NCBI GenBank assembly: GCA_947476335.1
Contig: CANJQH010000018.1
Coordinates: 1 to 53,533 of the forward strand
Direction of reading: 5' to 3'
DNA: 53,533 bases
From: Anaerolineae bacterium
Lineage (GTDB): Bacteria; Chloroflexota; Anaerolineae; J036; Brachytrichaceae
The notes below the pieces were generated by a model. The model searched no databases. It was not told the DNA's origin and saw only the letters and a program-made list of their open reading frames with translations. Position 1 is the first letter of the stretch. Each line of letters opens with the position of its first letter. Shown here piece by piece: positions 6,787 through 14,450 of the stretch. The translations under genes were made by a program, and so were the position numbers.

Positions 6787-8067
6787 CTACCCAAGCGCCT
6801 GATCCAGGTCTGCCAGGATGTCTTCAATCGCCTCGATGCCGACGGAGAGGCGGATGAAGTCGTCGGTCACGCCGGTCTGGGCCTGTTCGTCCGGGGTGAG
6901 CTGTGAGTGTGTGGTGGAGGCGGGGTGAATCGCCAGTGACTTGGCGTCGCCGATGTTGGCGACGTGTGAGAAGAGCTTGAGCGAGTCGATGAAGTTGCGG
7001 CCGGCTTCCTTGCCGCCCTTGATGCCGAAGCCGAGCAGTGCGGTGAGGCCCTTGGGCGCGACGCGATCGACTTCAGCCTTCCATTTGTAGTCGGGCAAGC
7101 TGGGGTGGTTGACCCACGAGACTTTGGGGTGCTGCACCAGATGCGCGGCGACGGCGTTGGCGTTGGCGATGTGGCGGTCCATGCGCACATGCAGCGTTTC
7201 GATGCCGATGAGGTTGAGGAAAGAGTTGAACGGCGACTGCGAGGCGCCGATGTCGCGCAGCAGCGTGAGGCGGGCCTTCAGAATATAGGCCGGTGCGCCG
7301 AGGGCGGAGTAGACGAGCCCATGGTAGCTGGGGTCGGGCGTGTTGAAGAGAGCGTTATGGCGCGGGCTGTTCGTCCAGTCGTACTTGCCGCTGTCGACGA
7401 TGACGCCGCCGACGCTGAGGCCGTGGCCGCCGAGGTATTTCGTCGTCGAATGCACGACGATGTCGGCGCCGTGCTCGATGGGGCGCAGCAGGTAGGGCGA
7501 CGGCGAGGTGTTGTCGATGATGAGCGGCAGACCGTTGTCATGCGCGATGTCGGCGATGGTGCGGATGGGGAACAGGTTGAGGCGCGGGTTGCCGACGCTT
7601 TCGCCGTAGAGTGCGCGCGTGTTCGGGCGGATGGCAGCACGCCAGCCATCGAAGTCGTCCGGGTCGACGAAGGTGGCTTCGATGCCGAGGCGCGGCAGCG
7701 TGTGGCGGAAGAGGTTCCAGGTGCCGCCGTAGATGGCCGTCGAAACCACGATGTGGTCGCCGGCCTGCGCCAGGTTCAGCACGGCGAAGGTTTCAGCCGC
7801 CTGCCCCGATGCGGTCACCAGGCCGCCGATGCCGCCTTCGAGCTGCGCGATGCGCTGCTCGGCGACGTCGTTGGTCGGGTTCATCAGGCGCGTGTAGATG
7901 TTGCCGAATTCCTTGAGGCCGAACAGGTTGGCGGCGTGCTCCGTATTCTTGAACTGATACGAAGTGGTCTGGAAGAGCGGAACGGCGCGCGATCCGGTGG
8001 TCGGGTCGGGCTGAGTGCCGCCGTGCAGGGCGATCGTTTCGAGTCCGGGCTTGCGTTCTGTGGTCAT
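6787..8067 (-). CDS. metY: O-acetylhomoserine sulfhydrylase
   Basis: A 426-residue PLP enzyme of the Cys/Met metabolism family; it makes homocysteine from O-acetylhomoserine and sulfide. Diagnostic sequence: 'ETIALHGGTQPDPTTGSRAVPLFQTTSYQFKNTEHAANLFGL', 'YTRLMNPTNDVAEQRIAQLEGG', and the PLP-lysine segment 'DIVVHSTTKYLGGHG'. The C-terminal 'SLAIHPASTTHSQL' is typical of MetY and separates it from shorter MetB/MetC proteins. It is the first gene after the SAM-I riboswitch and terminator, so it is expected to be off when SAM is plentiful. Confidence 0.95.
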   Translation of the reverse strand: MTTERKPGLETIALHGGTQPDPTTGSRAVPLFQTTSYQFKNTEHAANLFGLKEFGNIYTRLMNPTNDVAEQRIAQLEGGIGGLVTASGQAAETFAVLNLAQAGDHIVVSTAIYGGTWNLFRHTLPRLGIEATFVDPDDFDGWRAAIRPNTRALYGESVGNPRLNLFPIRTIADIAHDNGLPLIIDNTSPSPYLLRPIEHGADIVVHSTTKYLGGHGLSVGGVIVDSGKYDWTNSPRHNALFNTPDPSYHGLVYSALGAPAYILKARLTLLRDIGASQSPFNSFLNLIGIETLHVRMDRHIANANAVAAHLVQHPKVSWVNHPSLPDYKWKAEVDRVAPKGLTALLGFGIKGGKEAGRNFIDSLKLFSHVANIGDAKSLAIHPASTTHSQLTPDEQAQTGVTDDFIRLSVGIEAIEDILADLDQALG

Positions 8068-8157
8068 TTTGATGTGCTCCGAAGCGGTAATGTGCCGCTG
8101 ATGCCGGCGAGTTTATCTGCGGATGATGTGCGCCGGTGCACATCGTCCGAGCGAAAA

Positions 8158-8193
8158 ACGAAAAGCCCTCTTGCGCGGAGTGAGCAAGAGGGC
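8158..8193 (-). terminator. Riboswitch expression-platform terminator
   Basis: On the minus strand GCCCTCTTG and CAAGAGGGC form a stem of 9 bp closed by TTTT (complement of 8161-8164). It lies between the SAM-I aptamer and metY and would form when SAM is bound. Confidence 0.85.
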
Positions 8194-8211
8194 ATGATTT
8201 ATATACAAGCC

Positions 8212-8310
8212 TCCTCTCATCTTCCAGTTTCACTGACGGATTTGGCACCTAACGTACTAGGTTGCCGCGGTTTCTTTGGGCCGGTCCCTCCACCGCTCTG
8301 GATAAGAGTT
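8212..8310 (-). ncRNA. SAM-I (S-box) riboswitch
   Basis: Read on the minus strand, the sequence has the S-box order: CTCTTATCCAGAGCGGTGGA, GGGACCGGCCC, AAACCGCGGCAACC, TAGGTGCCAAATCC, and GAAACTGGAAGATGAGAGG closing P1 with CTCTTATC. These are the conserved joints of SAM-I aptamers. A rho-independent terminator follows 18 nt later and metY is the next gene. It should repress metY-metX-metW when SAM is bound. Confidence 0.95.
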
Positions 8311-8346
8311 TGCGCCATGTGTCGGCGCGCTGCGCTGAGTGCGATT

Positions 8347-8364
8347 CAATTGTTCGAACAGTTG
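8347..8364. promoter_or_regulatory. Palindrome upstream of the riboswitch
   Basis: CAATTGTTCGAACAGTTG contains the perfect 10-bp palindrome TGTTCGAACA. It lies about 40 bp upstream of the aptamer, in the expected promoter region of the met operon. It could be a transcription-factor site; no factor is assigned. Confidence 0.3.
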
Positions 8365-8388
8365 CAAGGATAACGAATCGATGGGGTG

Positions 8389-8601
8389 ATGTCAAGACCG
8401 AAGGCTGGCGTTTCGAAGGGGAAGGGCCGCCGTCGCTTTCCAAAGGAAGCCTGTGGGAAGCCTGTGAGAAGCCTGCGCAAAAATGCGAAGAGGGAAGCAG
8501 TGTGTGTGAAGAGAAATACCAAGAGAAAGGTAAAAAATATGCAAAAAAATGCGATGAGAAAAAATATAACGAGTAAAGATATTTCGCGCATAAAAATTTG
8601 A
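8389..8601 (+). CDS. Hypothetical very basic small protein (doubtful)
   Basis: A 70-codon frame with ATG at 8389 in a strongly purine-rich stretch. The product is lysine- and arginine-rich throughout (SKGKGRRR, KRNTKRKVKN, SKDISRIKI), so it would bind nucleic acid non-specifically if made. There is no clear ribosome binding site. The biased composition alone could create the frame. I list it as a possibility only. The rest of 8310-8650 holds the met promoter region and the promoter of the next gene. Confidence 0.2.
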   Translation: MSRPKAGVSKGKGRRRFPKEACGKPVRSLRKNAKREAVCVKRNTKRKVKNMQKNAMRKNITSKDISRIKI

Positions 8602-8636
8602 GCATTCCTGTGGATCCCGAAAAAGCGTGTGGGCGG

Positions 8637-8642
8637 TAGAAT
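8637..8642 (+). promoter_or_regulatory. TAGAAT -10 element of a probable leaderless transcript
   Basis: TAGAAT lies 11 nt before ATG 8654 with no ribosome binding site between. The spacing agrees with transcription starting at or near the start codon. Confidence 0.45.
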
Positions 8643-8653
8643 CTTCAGCAACT

Positions 8654-9931
8654 ATGAGAAGTACACGCGGTCCACTTATGCTCGCCGCACTCCTCGCGGG
8701 ATTCGTCATCGGCACAGTCTTCGGGGCGTACTTGTTGTACGCGGTGGTGCCGTCGGCGTCTATGTCGAGCGGAGCGACGCCGCGCGATCTTTATTACGAC
8801 CCTGCTGGAAACTTTCCGCAGTATCGAGACTATTACGCGGCGCGCGCCGCGGCGCGTTTTGCCGCGATGGGTGGCGCTGCCAACGAGCAGGCGCTGAGTG
8901 GTGCCCGTGATGAGCTGGGCATCACTACTGGTGAAGTCACGCCGTCTGAGGCGGTGGAGATGGTGCGCGCTGCGCAGTCTGTTGCGGCGAAAGAGAACAC
9001 AGCCGAGCTGAATCCCGATGCCGGGCGGTTCACGCTGCAGGATCAGCAGAACCTGGCTGCGCTGGGTGATCGGTTGAATGCCACACAGGGTGATCTCGGG
9101 ACCGGCGCCGCAGGGGCGGCCTCGTGGCGTGATTTGATTCGCATTGGCGGGTTAATCGGGCTGGCTGTGCTGATTCTGCTGGCGGCACTTGTGCTGTGGC
9201 TGATCAATCGCGGGCTGCAGACGCGCACGCCGACCGACGGTGATGAAGTGGGCGATGAAGTGACGCCGACGCGTACGTCGACGCGTACGTCGGCGCGTAC
9301 GTCGGCGCGTACGCCGACGCGCAGTGCGCCACGCACACCACTTACTGCGACGGATGCTGGTCGCTCGGCAGACAGGCCGGCCACATCTACGGCTGCGCCG
9401 CGCTCACGCAGCGCCGAACCGCCCGATGTCACAGCCGACGCACCGCTGGCCGACGCAGCACCTGCGTCGACGGCGTTCAATCCGCTGGTGGACACCGGGG
9501 TCGATAGCGAGCGCATCGGCACATATGACACGGTTTATGTGATTGGCGAAGATCGCTATGACGACAGCTTTCCGATTCATGGCTCGATGGGAGAGCTGAT
9601 CGGCGAGTGTGGCGCTTCGATTGTCGAACGCGTGGGCCTTGATTCGCCTGCGCGCGTCGTCGCGGTCGCGGTCTGGCTGTTCGACAAGGGCGATTTCCAG
9701 AGCACGACAAAAATTCTACTGACGGATTTTGCATTCACTGATACGGCTGTGCGCGACAAGCTGCGAAATCGTGGCGATGCCGTGCAGGTGCGCATGGGCG
9801 TCATTGACATTGTCACGTCGTCGCTGCGCATCGATGTCGAGGTGACTGCGCTCAATTGCGCACCGATCGGCGGTGTTTCGAACGGCTATTTCGAAAAGCT
9901 GGGTCTGCAGTTCCGCGTATATCGCAAATAG
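8654..9931 (+). CDS. Two-TM membrane protein with Thr/Arg/Ala-rich linker, unknown function
   Basis: 425 residues; not recognised. It starts with a membrane helix (MLAALLAGFVIGTVFGAYLLYAVV), then an extracytoplasmic segment of about 130 residues with 'YYDPAGNFPQYRDYYAARAAARF', a second helix (LIGLAVLILLAALVLWLI), a low-complexity linker of TRTS/ARTS repeats and Ala/Pro-rich sequence (about residues 195-280), and a C-terminal domain of about 140 residues ('YDTVYVIGEDRYDDSFPIHGSMGELIGECG...ARVVAVAVWLFDKGDFQSTTKILLTDFAF'). ATG 8654 is preferred as it is 11 nt after TAGAAT. Similar proteins are, as far as I recall, confined to Chloroflexota. The neighbouring amidase and transpeptidase suggest an envelope role. 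Confidence 0.75.
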   Translation: MRSTRGPLMLAALLAGFVIGTVFGAYLLYAVVPSASMSSGATPRDLYYDPAGNFPQYRDYYAARAAARFAAMGGAANEQALSGARDELGITTGEVTPSEAVEMVRAAQSVAAKENTAELNPDAGRFTLQDQQNLAALGDRLNATQGDLGTGAAGAASWRDLIRIGGLIGLAVLILLAALVLWLINRGLQTRTPTDGDEVGDEVTPTRTSTRTSARTSARTPTRSAPRTPLTATDAGRSADRPATSTAAPRSRSAEPPDVTADAPLADAAPASTAFNPLVDTGVDSERIGTYDTVYVIGEDRYDDSFPIHGSMGELIGECGASIVERVGLDSPARVVAVAVWLFDKGDFQSTTKILLTDFAFTDTAVRDKLRNRGDAVQVRMGVIDIVTSSLRIDVEVTALNCAPIGGVSNGYFEKLGLQFRVYRK

Positions 9932-10006
9932 CGGAGCAGGCAGAAATTTCGCCGCCGCTTGCTCGAAGAGAGCCGCCAGGCATGGGAGTTTTTCATAGAA
10001 TTTTCT

Positions 10007-10843
10007 ATGGGTCATGACTGCGCTCCGGGGTCTTTTCAAGCGTCTCAAGCGCTTCAAGCGCTTATTACGTCGCTTGGAGATGAGCGGCGCGTCTTTGAGC
10101 ACTGGGAATGGCGCAGGCCGGAGGATCTGGCTGAGCATGTGCTGACTGCGACAGACGGACGCGCCGGCGTGTGTGCTGCGCCGGTCGAACCTGGTGCGGA
10201 GGTGGCGTGGGTGCGTTGGGCTGCGTTGCAGGATGGTATGCCGCTGCGCGTGCTTCTGGAGCTGTTGGCGACGCGAATCGATGGGCTGCGGCGTGCGCAC
10301 GTGCGTGCGCTTTGGTGCGTCGATATGAAAGGCGGTTGGCTGAATCATGCGCTGCGCGAACGTGGATTTCGGCGCGTCGATGAAATTGTGACGTTCGAGC
10401 ATCGTGATGGTTTTGTATGCCCGGCTGTGCCTGCGGGCTGTGCGCTGATGGACGTGGATGGGGCGCATCTCGACGCGCTGGCTGTGCTTGATGTGCGCGC
10501 ATTTGCGCCGCAATGGCATTACCCCGCCTTCGTTTTGCGGGCGGCGCGTGTGGATTTGGGCTGGTTTCGAATTGCGTGGGTTGATGGTGCGCCGGCGGGT
10601 TATTTGTGCGCATCGCTGCAGGACGAACATGCGCACGTGGTGCGCCTGGCGGTTGATCCGGCCCATGGGCGCCGCGGCATTGGCGGTGCGTTGCTTGGTG
10701 AGGCGCTTGTGGAGCTGGCAGCGCGAGGAATGCGGCGCATTACGTTGAACACGGCGGCGTCGCTGCCGGCTGGCGGTCTGTATCGGAAGCTGGGGTTTCG
10801 GCCGCTGCGTGACGGCGCCGACGTGTTGAATTTGACACTGTGA
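10007..10843 (+). CDS. GNAT family N-acetyltransferase
   Basis: 278 residues from ATG 10007, which sits 5 nt after a TAGAAT box. The C-terminal half carries the acetyl-CoA binding motif A, 'VVRLAVDPAHGRRGIGGALLGEALVELAARGMRRITLNT', and motif B 'LYRKLGFRPLRDGADVLNLTL'. The N-terminal half looks like a degenerate second GNAT domain (two-domain layout), as 'WGxxxxxxLLELLATRIDGLRRAHVRALWCVDMKGGWLNHALRERGFRRVDEIVTFE' suggests. The substrate is unknown. It is followed 10 bp later by the amidase gene, so the two are probably co-transcribed. Confidence 0.82.
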   Translation: MGHDCAPGSFQASQALQALITSLGDERRVFEHWEWRRPEDLAEHVLTATDGRAGVCAAPVEPGAEVAWVRWAALQDGMPLRVLLELLATRIDGLRRAHVRALWCVDMKGGWLNHALRERGFRRVDEIVTFEHRDGFVCPAVPAGCALMDVDGAHLDALAVLDVRAFAPQWHYPAFVLRAARVDLGWFRIAWVDGAPAGYLCASLQDEHAHVVRLAVDPAHGRRGIGGALLGEALVELAARGMRRITLNTAASLPAGGLYRKLGFRPLRDGADVLNLTL

Positions 10844-10853
10844 CGACTTCGCT

Positions 10854-11645
10854 ATGAACCGCACGAATCCATCTCGCACGCCGGCGTCGTCACCGCCACC
10901 GCCACCGCCTTCTGGTCGCGCCGCGCGCACTTTTGTGCTGCTGCTGCTGACTGTGGCGATCGCGGGTATTTTGTCGACGCTGGTGCGCAGTGTGGCGCAT
11001 CGCTTTTCGGCAGCGCCGCCCACGCCGTTGGCGACCCCGGCGGTGATTGCGCCGACGATTGCGGCGATCGTGCCGACGGGGCCGGTTCTGGCAGCCGGCG
11101 TGTCTGAGCGGCGCATTGGCATTGTGAGTGGGCATCGCGGCAACGACTCCGGGTCTGTGTGCAAAGATGGCCTGATGGAAGCGCAGATCAACTTCGATCA
11201 TGCCAGCCGTGTGGCGCAGGCGCTGCGGGCGCTTGGTTACACGGTGGATGTGCTGGACGAATTCGATCCACGGCTGCAAGGCTACAAGGCGCTGGTGTTT
11301 TTGAGCATTCACGCCGACTCATGTACGTACATTAATGACGTGGCGACGGGCTATAAGATTGCGCGTGCGCAGGGCAGTGCACTGCCGGTGGATGAAGATC
11401 GCCTCGTGGCTTGTCTGTCTTCGCGATATAAAAAAGCAACGGGGTTGTCTTTTCATCACAATACGGTGACGGCCAACATGCTCGAATATCACGGCTTTTA
11501 CAAGATTGATGCGCTGACGCCGGCGGCGATCATCGAGACGGGTTTTATGAACCTGGACCGCGGCGTGCTGACGAAGCGCGCGGCTGACGTTGGGCGCGGC
11601 ATTACTGAGGGGCTGCTGTGTTTTTTGAATCGTGAAGTGCCCTGA
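10854..11645 (+). CDS. N-acetylmuramoyl-L-alanine amidase (Amidase_3)
   Basis: 263 residues: a Pro/Ser-rich N-terminus, one membrane anchor (TFVLLLLTVAIAGILSTLV), then the zinc amidase domain. The expected zinc ligands are visible as 'GIVSGHRGNDSG' (His), 'DGLMEAQINF' (Glu) and 'VFLSIHADSC' (His); 'AAIIETGFMNLDRG' contains the catalytic Glu. Such enzymes cut the amide bond between MurNAc and the stem peptide on the outer face of the membrane. Spacing of 10 bp to the upstream GNAT gene points to one transcript. Confidence 0.9.
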   Translation: MNRTNPSRTPASSPPPPPPSGRAARTFVLLLLTVAIAGILSTLVRSVAHRFSAAPPTPLATPAVIAPTIAAIVPTGPVLAAGVSERRIGIVSGHRGNDSGSVCKDGLMEAQINFDHASRVAQALRALGYTVDVLDEFDPRLQGYKALVFLSIHADSCTYINDVATGYKIARAQGSALPVDEDRLVACLSSRYKKATGLSFHHNTVTANMLEYHGFYKIDALTPAAIIETGFMNLDRGVLTKRAADVGRGITEGLLCFLNREVP

Positions 11646-11878
11646 TCGTGGTGTAGAGACTGCCTATTCAGGGGGTTCTTCTGAGCGTGGGAGAGATCAT
11701 TTCTCAGCCCCGAAGGTGTGCGAACCCTGGGCCGAAAAGAAAGACGCGTCTGTGGCGCTCAAGTCTCGCAGGAAAAAGTGTTGAAGGCGTCCCCAGCCCA
11801 GACCGAGGGTGGATGACAGCTGCGACGCTGCGACGCTGCGTCGTGCGACGTGCGACGCAGTTGGGCCTGCCTGGGGCC
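11646..11878. other. Intergenic stretch with fragments related to repeat family C
   Basis: No gene is seen. 'CTCAGCCCCGAAGGTGTGCG' (near 11705) and 'CCCAGACCGAGGG' (near 11796) resemble parts of the longer family C copy at 32016-32276. A short GCGACGCT/GCGACGC repeat runs through 11820-11860. Probably remains of an old repeat. Confidence 0.35.
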
Positions 11879-11884
11879 TACAAT
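11879..11884 (+). promoter_or_regulatory. TACAAT -10 element of the L,D-transpeptidase gene
   Basis: TACAAT is 6 nt before ATG 11891, identical in spacing to the box before mutL. Indicates a leaderless mRNA. Confidence 0.5.
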
Positions 11885-11890
11885 TTCGGC

Positions 11891-12412
11891 ATGTTTGTTC
11901 GCAAATCGTTGTCTGCCCTGATCAGCCTCATCGTCGTTGTGGTGGGCATGCTTGGGGAGCCGTTGTTTGCGGTCGCGCAGGGTGTCAGCCCAAACGGTGA
12001 GCTGGGATCTGTGCCGCTGCTGGCGGTGAGTGGCGATGTGCGGGACGCATCTGCAGCGCGCAGCAGCAAATGGATTGAGGTGCGGCTGGCTTCGCAGCGA
12101 TTGATTGCGTGGCAGAACGGGCGCGTGGTGATGACTACGTTGATCTCGAGTGGTCTGCCACGAACGCCGACGGTGCGCGGCAGTTTCCGAATTCAGCGGC
12201 GCTACCGGCGTGTGCGTATGCGCGGCCCTGGCTACAACCTGCCGAATGTGCCGTATGCGATGTTTTTCTACGGCGGATATGCGCTGCACGGCACCTATTG
12301 GCACAACAACTTTGGCCGGCCGATGAGCCATGGCTGTGTGAATCTGCCGACGTCGAAGGCGGCGTGGCTGTACAACTGGGCGTCGATTGGGACGCTGGTG
12401 GTGATTCACTGA
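11891..12412 (+). CDS. L,D-transpeptidase (YkuD domain), exported
   Basis: 173 residues. A signal peptide (MFVRKSLSALISLIVVVVGMLGEPLFAVAQ) is followed by the YkuD fold: 'WIEVRLASQRLIAWQNGRVVMTTLISSGLPRTPTVRGSFRI' and the active-site block 'YALHGTYWHNNFGRPMSHGCVNLP', with catalytic Cys149 in the S-H-G-C motif and His in 'LHGTY'. It cross-links or attaches peptidoglycan stem peptides by an L,D bond. ATG 11891 is chosen because it opens the signal peptide and follows a TACAAT box. Together with the preceding amidase it forms a cell-wall remodelling pair. Confidence 0.92.
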   Translation: MFVRKSLSALISLIVVVVGMLGEPLFAVAQGVSPNGELGSVPLLAVSGDVRDASAARSSKWIEVRLASQRLIAWQNGRVVMTTLISSGLPRTPTVRGSFRIQRRYRRVRMRGPGYNLPNVPYAMFFYGGYALHGTYWHNNFGRPMSHGCVNLPTSKAAWLYNWASIGTLVVIH

Positions 12413-12449
12413 AGATACTGAAGATACCAAAGACCAGGCAGGGGATATT

Positions 12450-13271
12450 TTGATTTTGAAATTGCGCGCGATCCGCAGTGTGCGAATCATGCGCAGCGCC
12501 GTCGTTCTGCTGTTGATCGCGTGCGCGGCGCCGGTGCTGTGGCGGATATGGCGCTCTGAAGCGGCGTGGTGGCGCGTGCGCGACGCAGGCGAAATTCGCA
12601 TAGGCATAGACCCTTCTATGCAGCCAATGTCGTTCTATGCAGCGAACGGCTGGGACGGCTGGGATGCGGATTTATCCGCTGCGCTCGCTGCGGATCTCGA
12701 ATTGCGGCTGGTCGTGATTCCGGTGGGCTACGACGCGCGCTACGATGCGCTGCAAGCTGGGCGGATTGATCTCTATATCTCAGCGGCGACGCCGGAAGAG
12801 GTGGGGGACATCGGCTGGTCGGCTGCCTATCTTGATGTGGGGCCGCGGCTGATTGCGCCGAGCGTCGCTGCGATTTCGAACGTTGATCAGCTGGCTGGGC
12901 GGCGCGTTGGCGTGGCGCTTGGTGGTGCAGCGGACCGCAGCGCGCGGCATTGGGAGCGGCGGATTGCCGGCATGCGCCGCATCGCAGTTGAAGATGATAC
13001 GGCGGTGCTGCACGATCTGCAGGCGGGGCGGATGGATGCGGCTGTTGTGGCTGGTGACGCAGCGTTGCGCTTTGGCTGTCCGGTCACGAGAAGCGGCGAC
13101 GCTGGTCGCTGGCATTGTGTGGCAATCGCGCCCATGCCGTATGCGGTGGCAGCGCGGATGAGTGAGGCGCGGCTGCTGCGTGAGGTTAATGCAGCGCTGC
13201 AGCGGCTGCGTGCGCAGGACCTGCCGAGTCGCCTGCGTGCGAAGTGGTTTCCATCGGTTTCTGTGCCATGA
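12450..13271 (+). CDS. Periplasmic-type solute-binding protein (SBP_bac_3 family)
   Basis: 273 residues if started at TTG 12450 (GGGGAT 4-5 nt upstream), or 260 from ATG 12489. A membrane anchor/signal (MRSAVVLLLIACAAPVLWRIW) precedes a type 3 solute-binding domain: 'GEIRIGIDPSMQPMSFYAANGWDGWDADLSAALAADLELRLVVIPV' and 'YDALQAGRIDLYISAAT'. These proteins bind amino acids or similar small molecules for an ABC importer or act as sensor modules. No permease or ATPase is adjacent, so it may be a stand-alone receptor. Its last 86 bp overlap the 3' end of the convergent methyltransferase gene. Confidence 0.82.
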   Translation: MILKLRAIRSVRIMRSAVVLLLIACAAPVLWRIWRSEAAWWRVRDAGEIRIGIDPSMQPMSFYAANGWDGWDADLSAALAADLELRLVVIPVGYDARYDALQAGRIDLYISAATPEEVGDIGWSAAYLDVGPRLIAPSVAAISNVDQLAGRRVGVALGGAADRSARHWERRIAGMRRIAVEDDTAVLHDLQAGRMDAAVVAGDAALRFGCPVTRSGDAGRWHCVAIAPMPYAVAARMSEARLLREVNAALQRLRAQDLPSRLRAKWFPSVSVP

Positions 13272-13959
13272 GCAGGTCATAGTCGATCAGCCAGTCGCGG
13301 CGCTCGAGGTGCTGTGCGCCGAGTGCGGTCAGTTCGGTGGCGAGGCGGGCGCTGGTGATGGCGCGTCCGGGCAATTTCCATGCGTCCGGGCCGATGCGAT
13401 TGCTGATCAGCAGCAGGCCGCCGGGGCGCAGCACGCGCAGCAGTTCGGCAAGTGCGGCACTTCGGTGGGGCATGAACTCAAGTGCTTCCAGGCAGGTGAC
13501 TGCAGTGAAGGTGCTGTCTGGGAAGGGCAGATGGGCGGCGTCGGCGCGGTGCAGGCGTACGCGAATTTCCGCGTGAAATTTCTTGCGTGCGATGGCGAGC
13601 ATGGCGGCTGAGGCGTCCACGGCGTCGACGCGGCCGCGGAATGACGATGCTGCCATGAGTGCGGCGGGCAGGCGGCCGGTGCCCGTGGCTACGTCGAGCA
13701 CACGACCTGTGCGGTTGTGCGCGAGTAGTGGCGCGGTCAGGTGGAAGGCGTCGCTGCGCGGATCGTACTGTTTCACGCCGTCGTAGCGGGCGGCGAAGCG
13801 ATCGTAGAGGAACACGACCACGCGCCGGCCGAAGTAGGCGCCTTCGGTGACGACCAGCAGCCAATACAGCAGTGCGCCGATTGCGGCGAGCACCGCCAGA
13901 ATTTCCAGAATTTCTAGAATCAAGGCAAGACTCGATGGATTAAGCATGGACAATTGCAT
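13186..13959 (-). CDS. Membrane-anchored class I SAM-dependent methyltransferase
   Basis: 257 residues from ATG 13959. An N-terminal hydrophobic segment (LALILEILEILAVLAAIGALLYWLLVV) anchors the protein; the methyltransferase domain follows with 'FLYDRFAARYDGVKQYD' and the SAM motif 'GRVLDVATGTGRLPAAL', then 'VDAVDASAAMLAIARKKF', 'DAAHLPFPDSTFTAVTCLEALEFM' and 'LRVLRPGGLLLISN' as in UbiE-like enzymes. The acceptor is unknown; membrane attachment suggests a lipid. TACAAA lies 12 nt before the ATG. The Ala/His-rich C-terminus is encoded in the 86-bp overlap with the solute-binding protein gene. Confidence 0.82.
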   Translation of the reverse strand: MQLSMLNPSSLALILEILEILAVLAAIGALLYWLLVVTEGAYFGRRVVVFLYDRFAARYDGVKQYDPRSDAFHLTAPLLAHNRTGRVLDVATGTGRLPAALMAASSFRGRVDAVDASAAMLAIARKKFHAEIRVRLHRADAAHLPFPDSTFTAVTCLEALEFMPHRSAALAELLRVLRPGGLLLISNRIGPDAWKLPGRAITSARLATELTALGAQHLERRDWLIDYDLLMAQKPMETTSHAGDSAGPAHAAAAALH

Positions 13960-14030
13960 AGCGTTACGAAATTTGTACAATCCCGCTACACTGTTTAAGC
14001 ACGCATTATCCAGTGACAGGAGATCTAAAT

Positions 14031-14348
14031 ATGAATGCTTCTTCCAACTCAAATCAGAATCTGTATGCTCTGCTGACCTATCCGATTCCGCTCGTCGGCA
14101 TCATTATTCTCGTGACGGACTCGATGAAAAATGACCCGGTGCTGCGCACGCACGCGGTGCAGAGCATCGCGCTCGGCGTGGTGCTGGCGGTGGCGTCGGT
14201 CGTCATTGGACTGATTCCCGTCGTCGGATGCGTCATTCCATTTGTATGGCTCGGCATCACGATTTACTATGGAATTCAGGCCTATAACGGCAAAGATGTC
14301 GTGATTCCAGTGGTGACTGACTTCTGCCGGCAGCAGAAGTGGATTTAG
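14031..14348 (+). CDS. Small membrane protein, DUF4870/Tic20-like
   Basis: 105 residues, with AGGAG 8 nt before ATG 14031. The sequence 'LYALLTYPIPLVGIIILVTDSMKNDPVLRTHAVQSIALGVVLAVASVVIGLIPVVGCVIPFVWLGITIYYGIQAYNGKDV' has the pattern of the DUF4870 group: two to three helices and the 'r.HA.Qsi.l' motif after the first loop. Function is not known for the family. It is divergent from the methyltransferase gene and alone on its transcript. Confidence 0.75.
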   Translation: MNASSNSNQNLYALLTYPIPLVGIIILVTDSMKNDPVLRTHAVQSIALGVVLAVASVVIGLIPVVGCVIPFVWLGITIYYGIQAYNGKDVVIPVVTDFCRQQKWI

Positions 14349-14401
14349 TGAGTACGACAGACAACGAACGATGTGCCGCCAGCTGACATTTTCTGACCGC
14401 G

Positions 14402-14420
14402 CCCGGTGATTTTCACCGGG
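14402..14420. terminator. Short hairpin between the small membrane gene and recJ
   Basis: CCCGGTGA and TCACCGGG pair around a 3-nt loop. No T-run follows, so a terminator role is only possible. Confidence 0.3.
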
Positions 14421-14450
14421 TGCGGCTCGTCTGCGCTATTCTACGCAGGC

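Noticed and set aside
7105..8373. Frame of 422 codons on plus across metY and its riboswitch
   Set aside because: It runs antisense through metY and straight through the SAM-I aptamer and terminator, so it cannot be a gene.
9716..11191. Frame of 491 codons on minus, opposite the GNAT and amidase genes
   Set aside because: It lies antisense to two well-supported genes, has a biased Arg/Thr/Gln composition and no family features.
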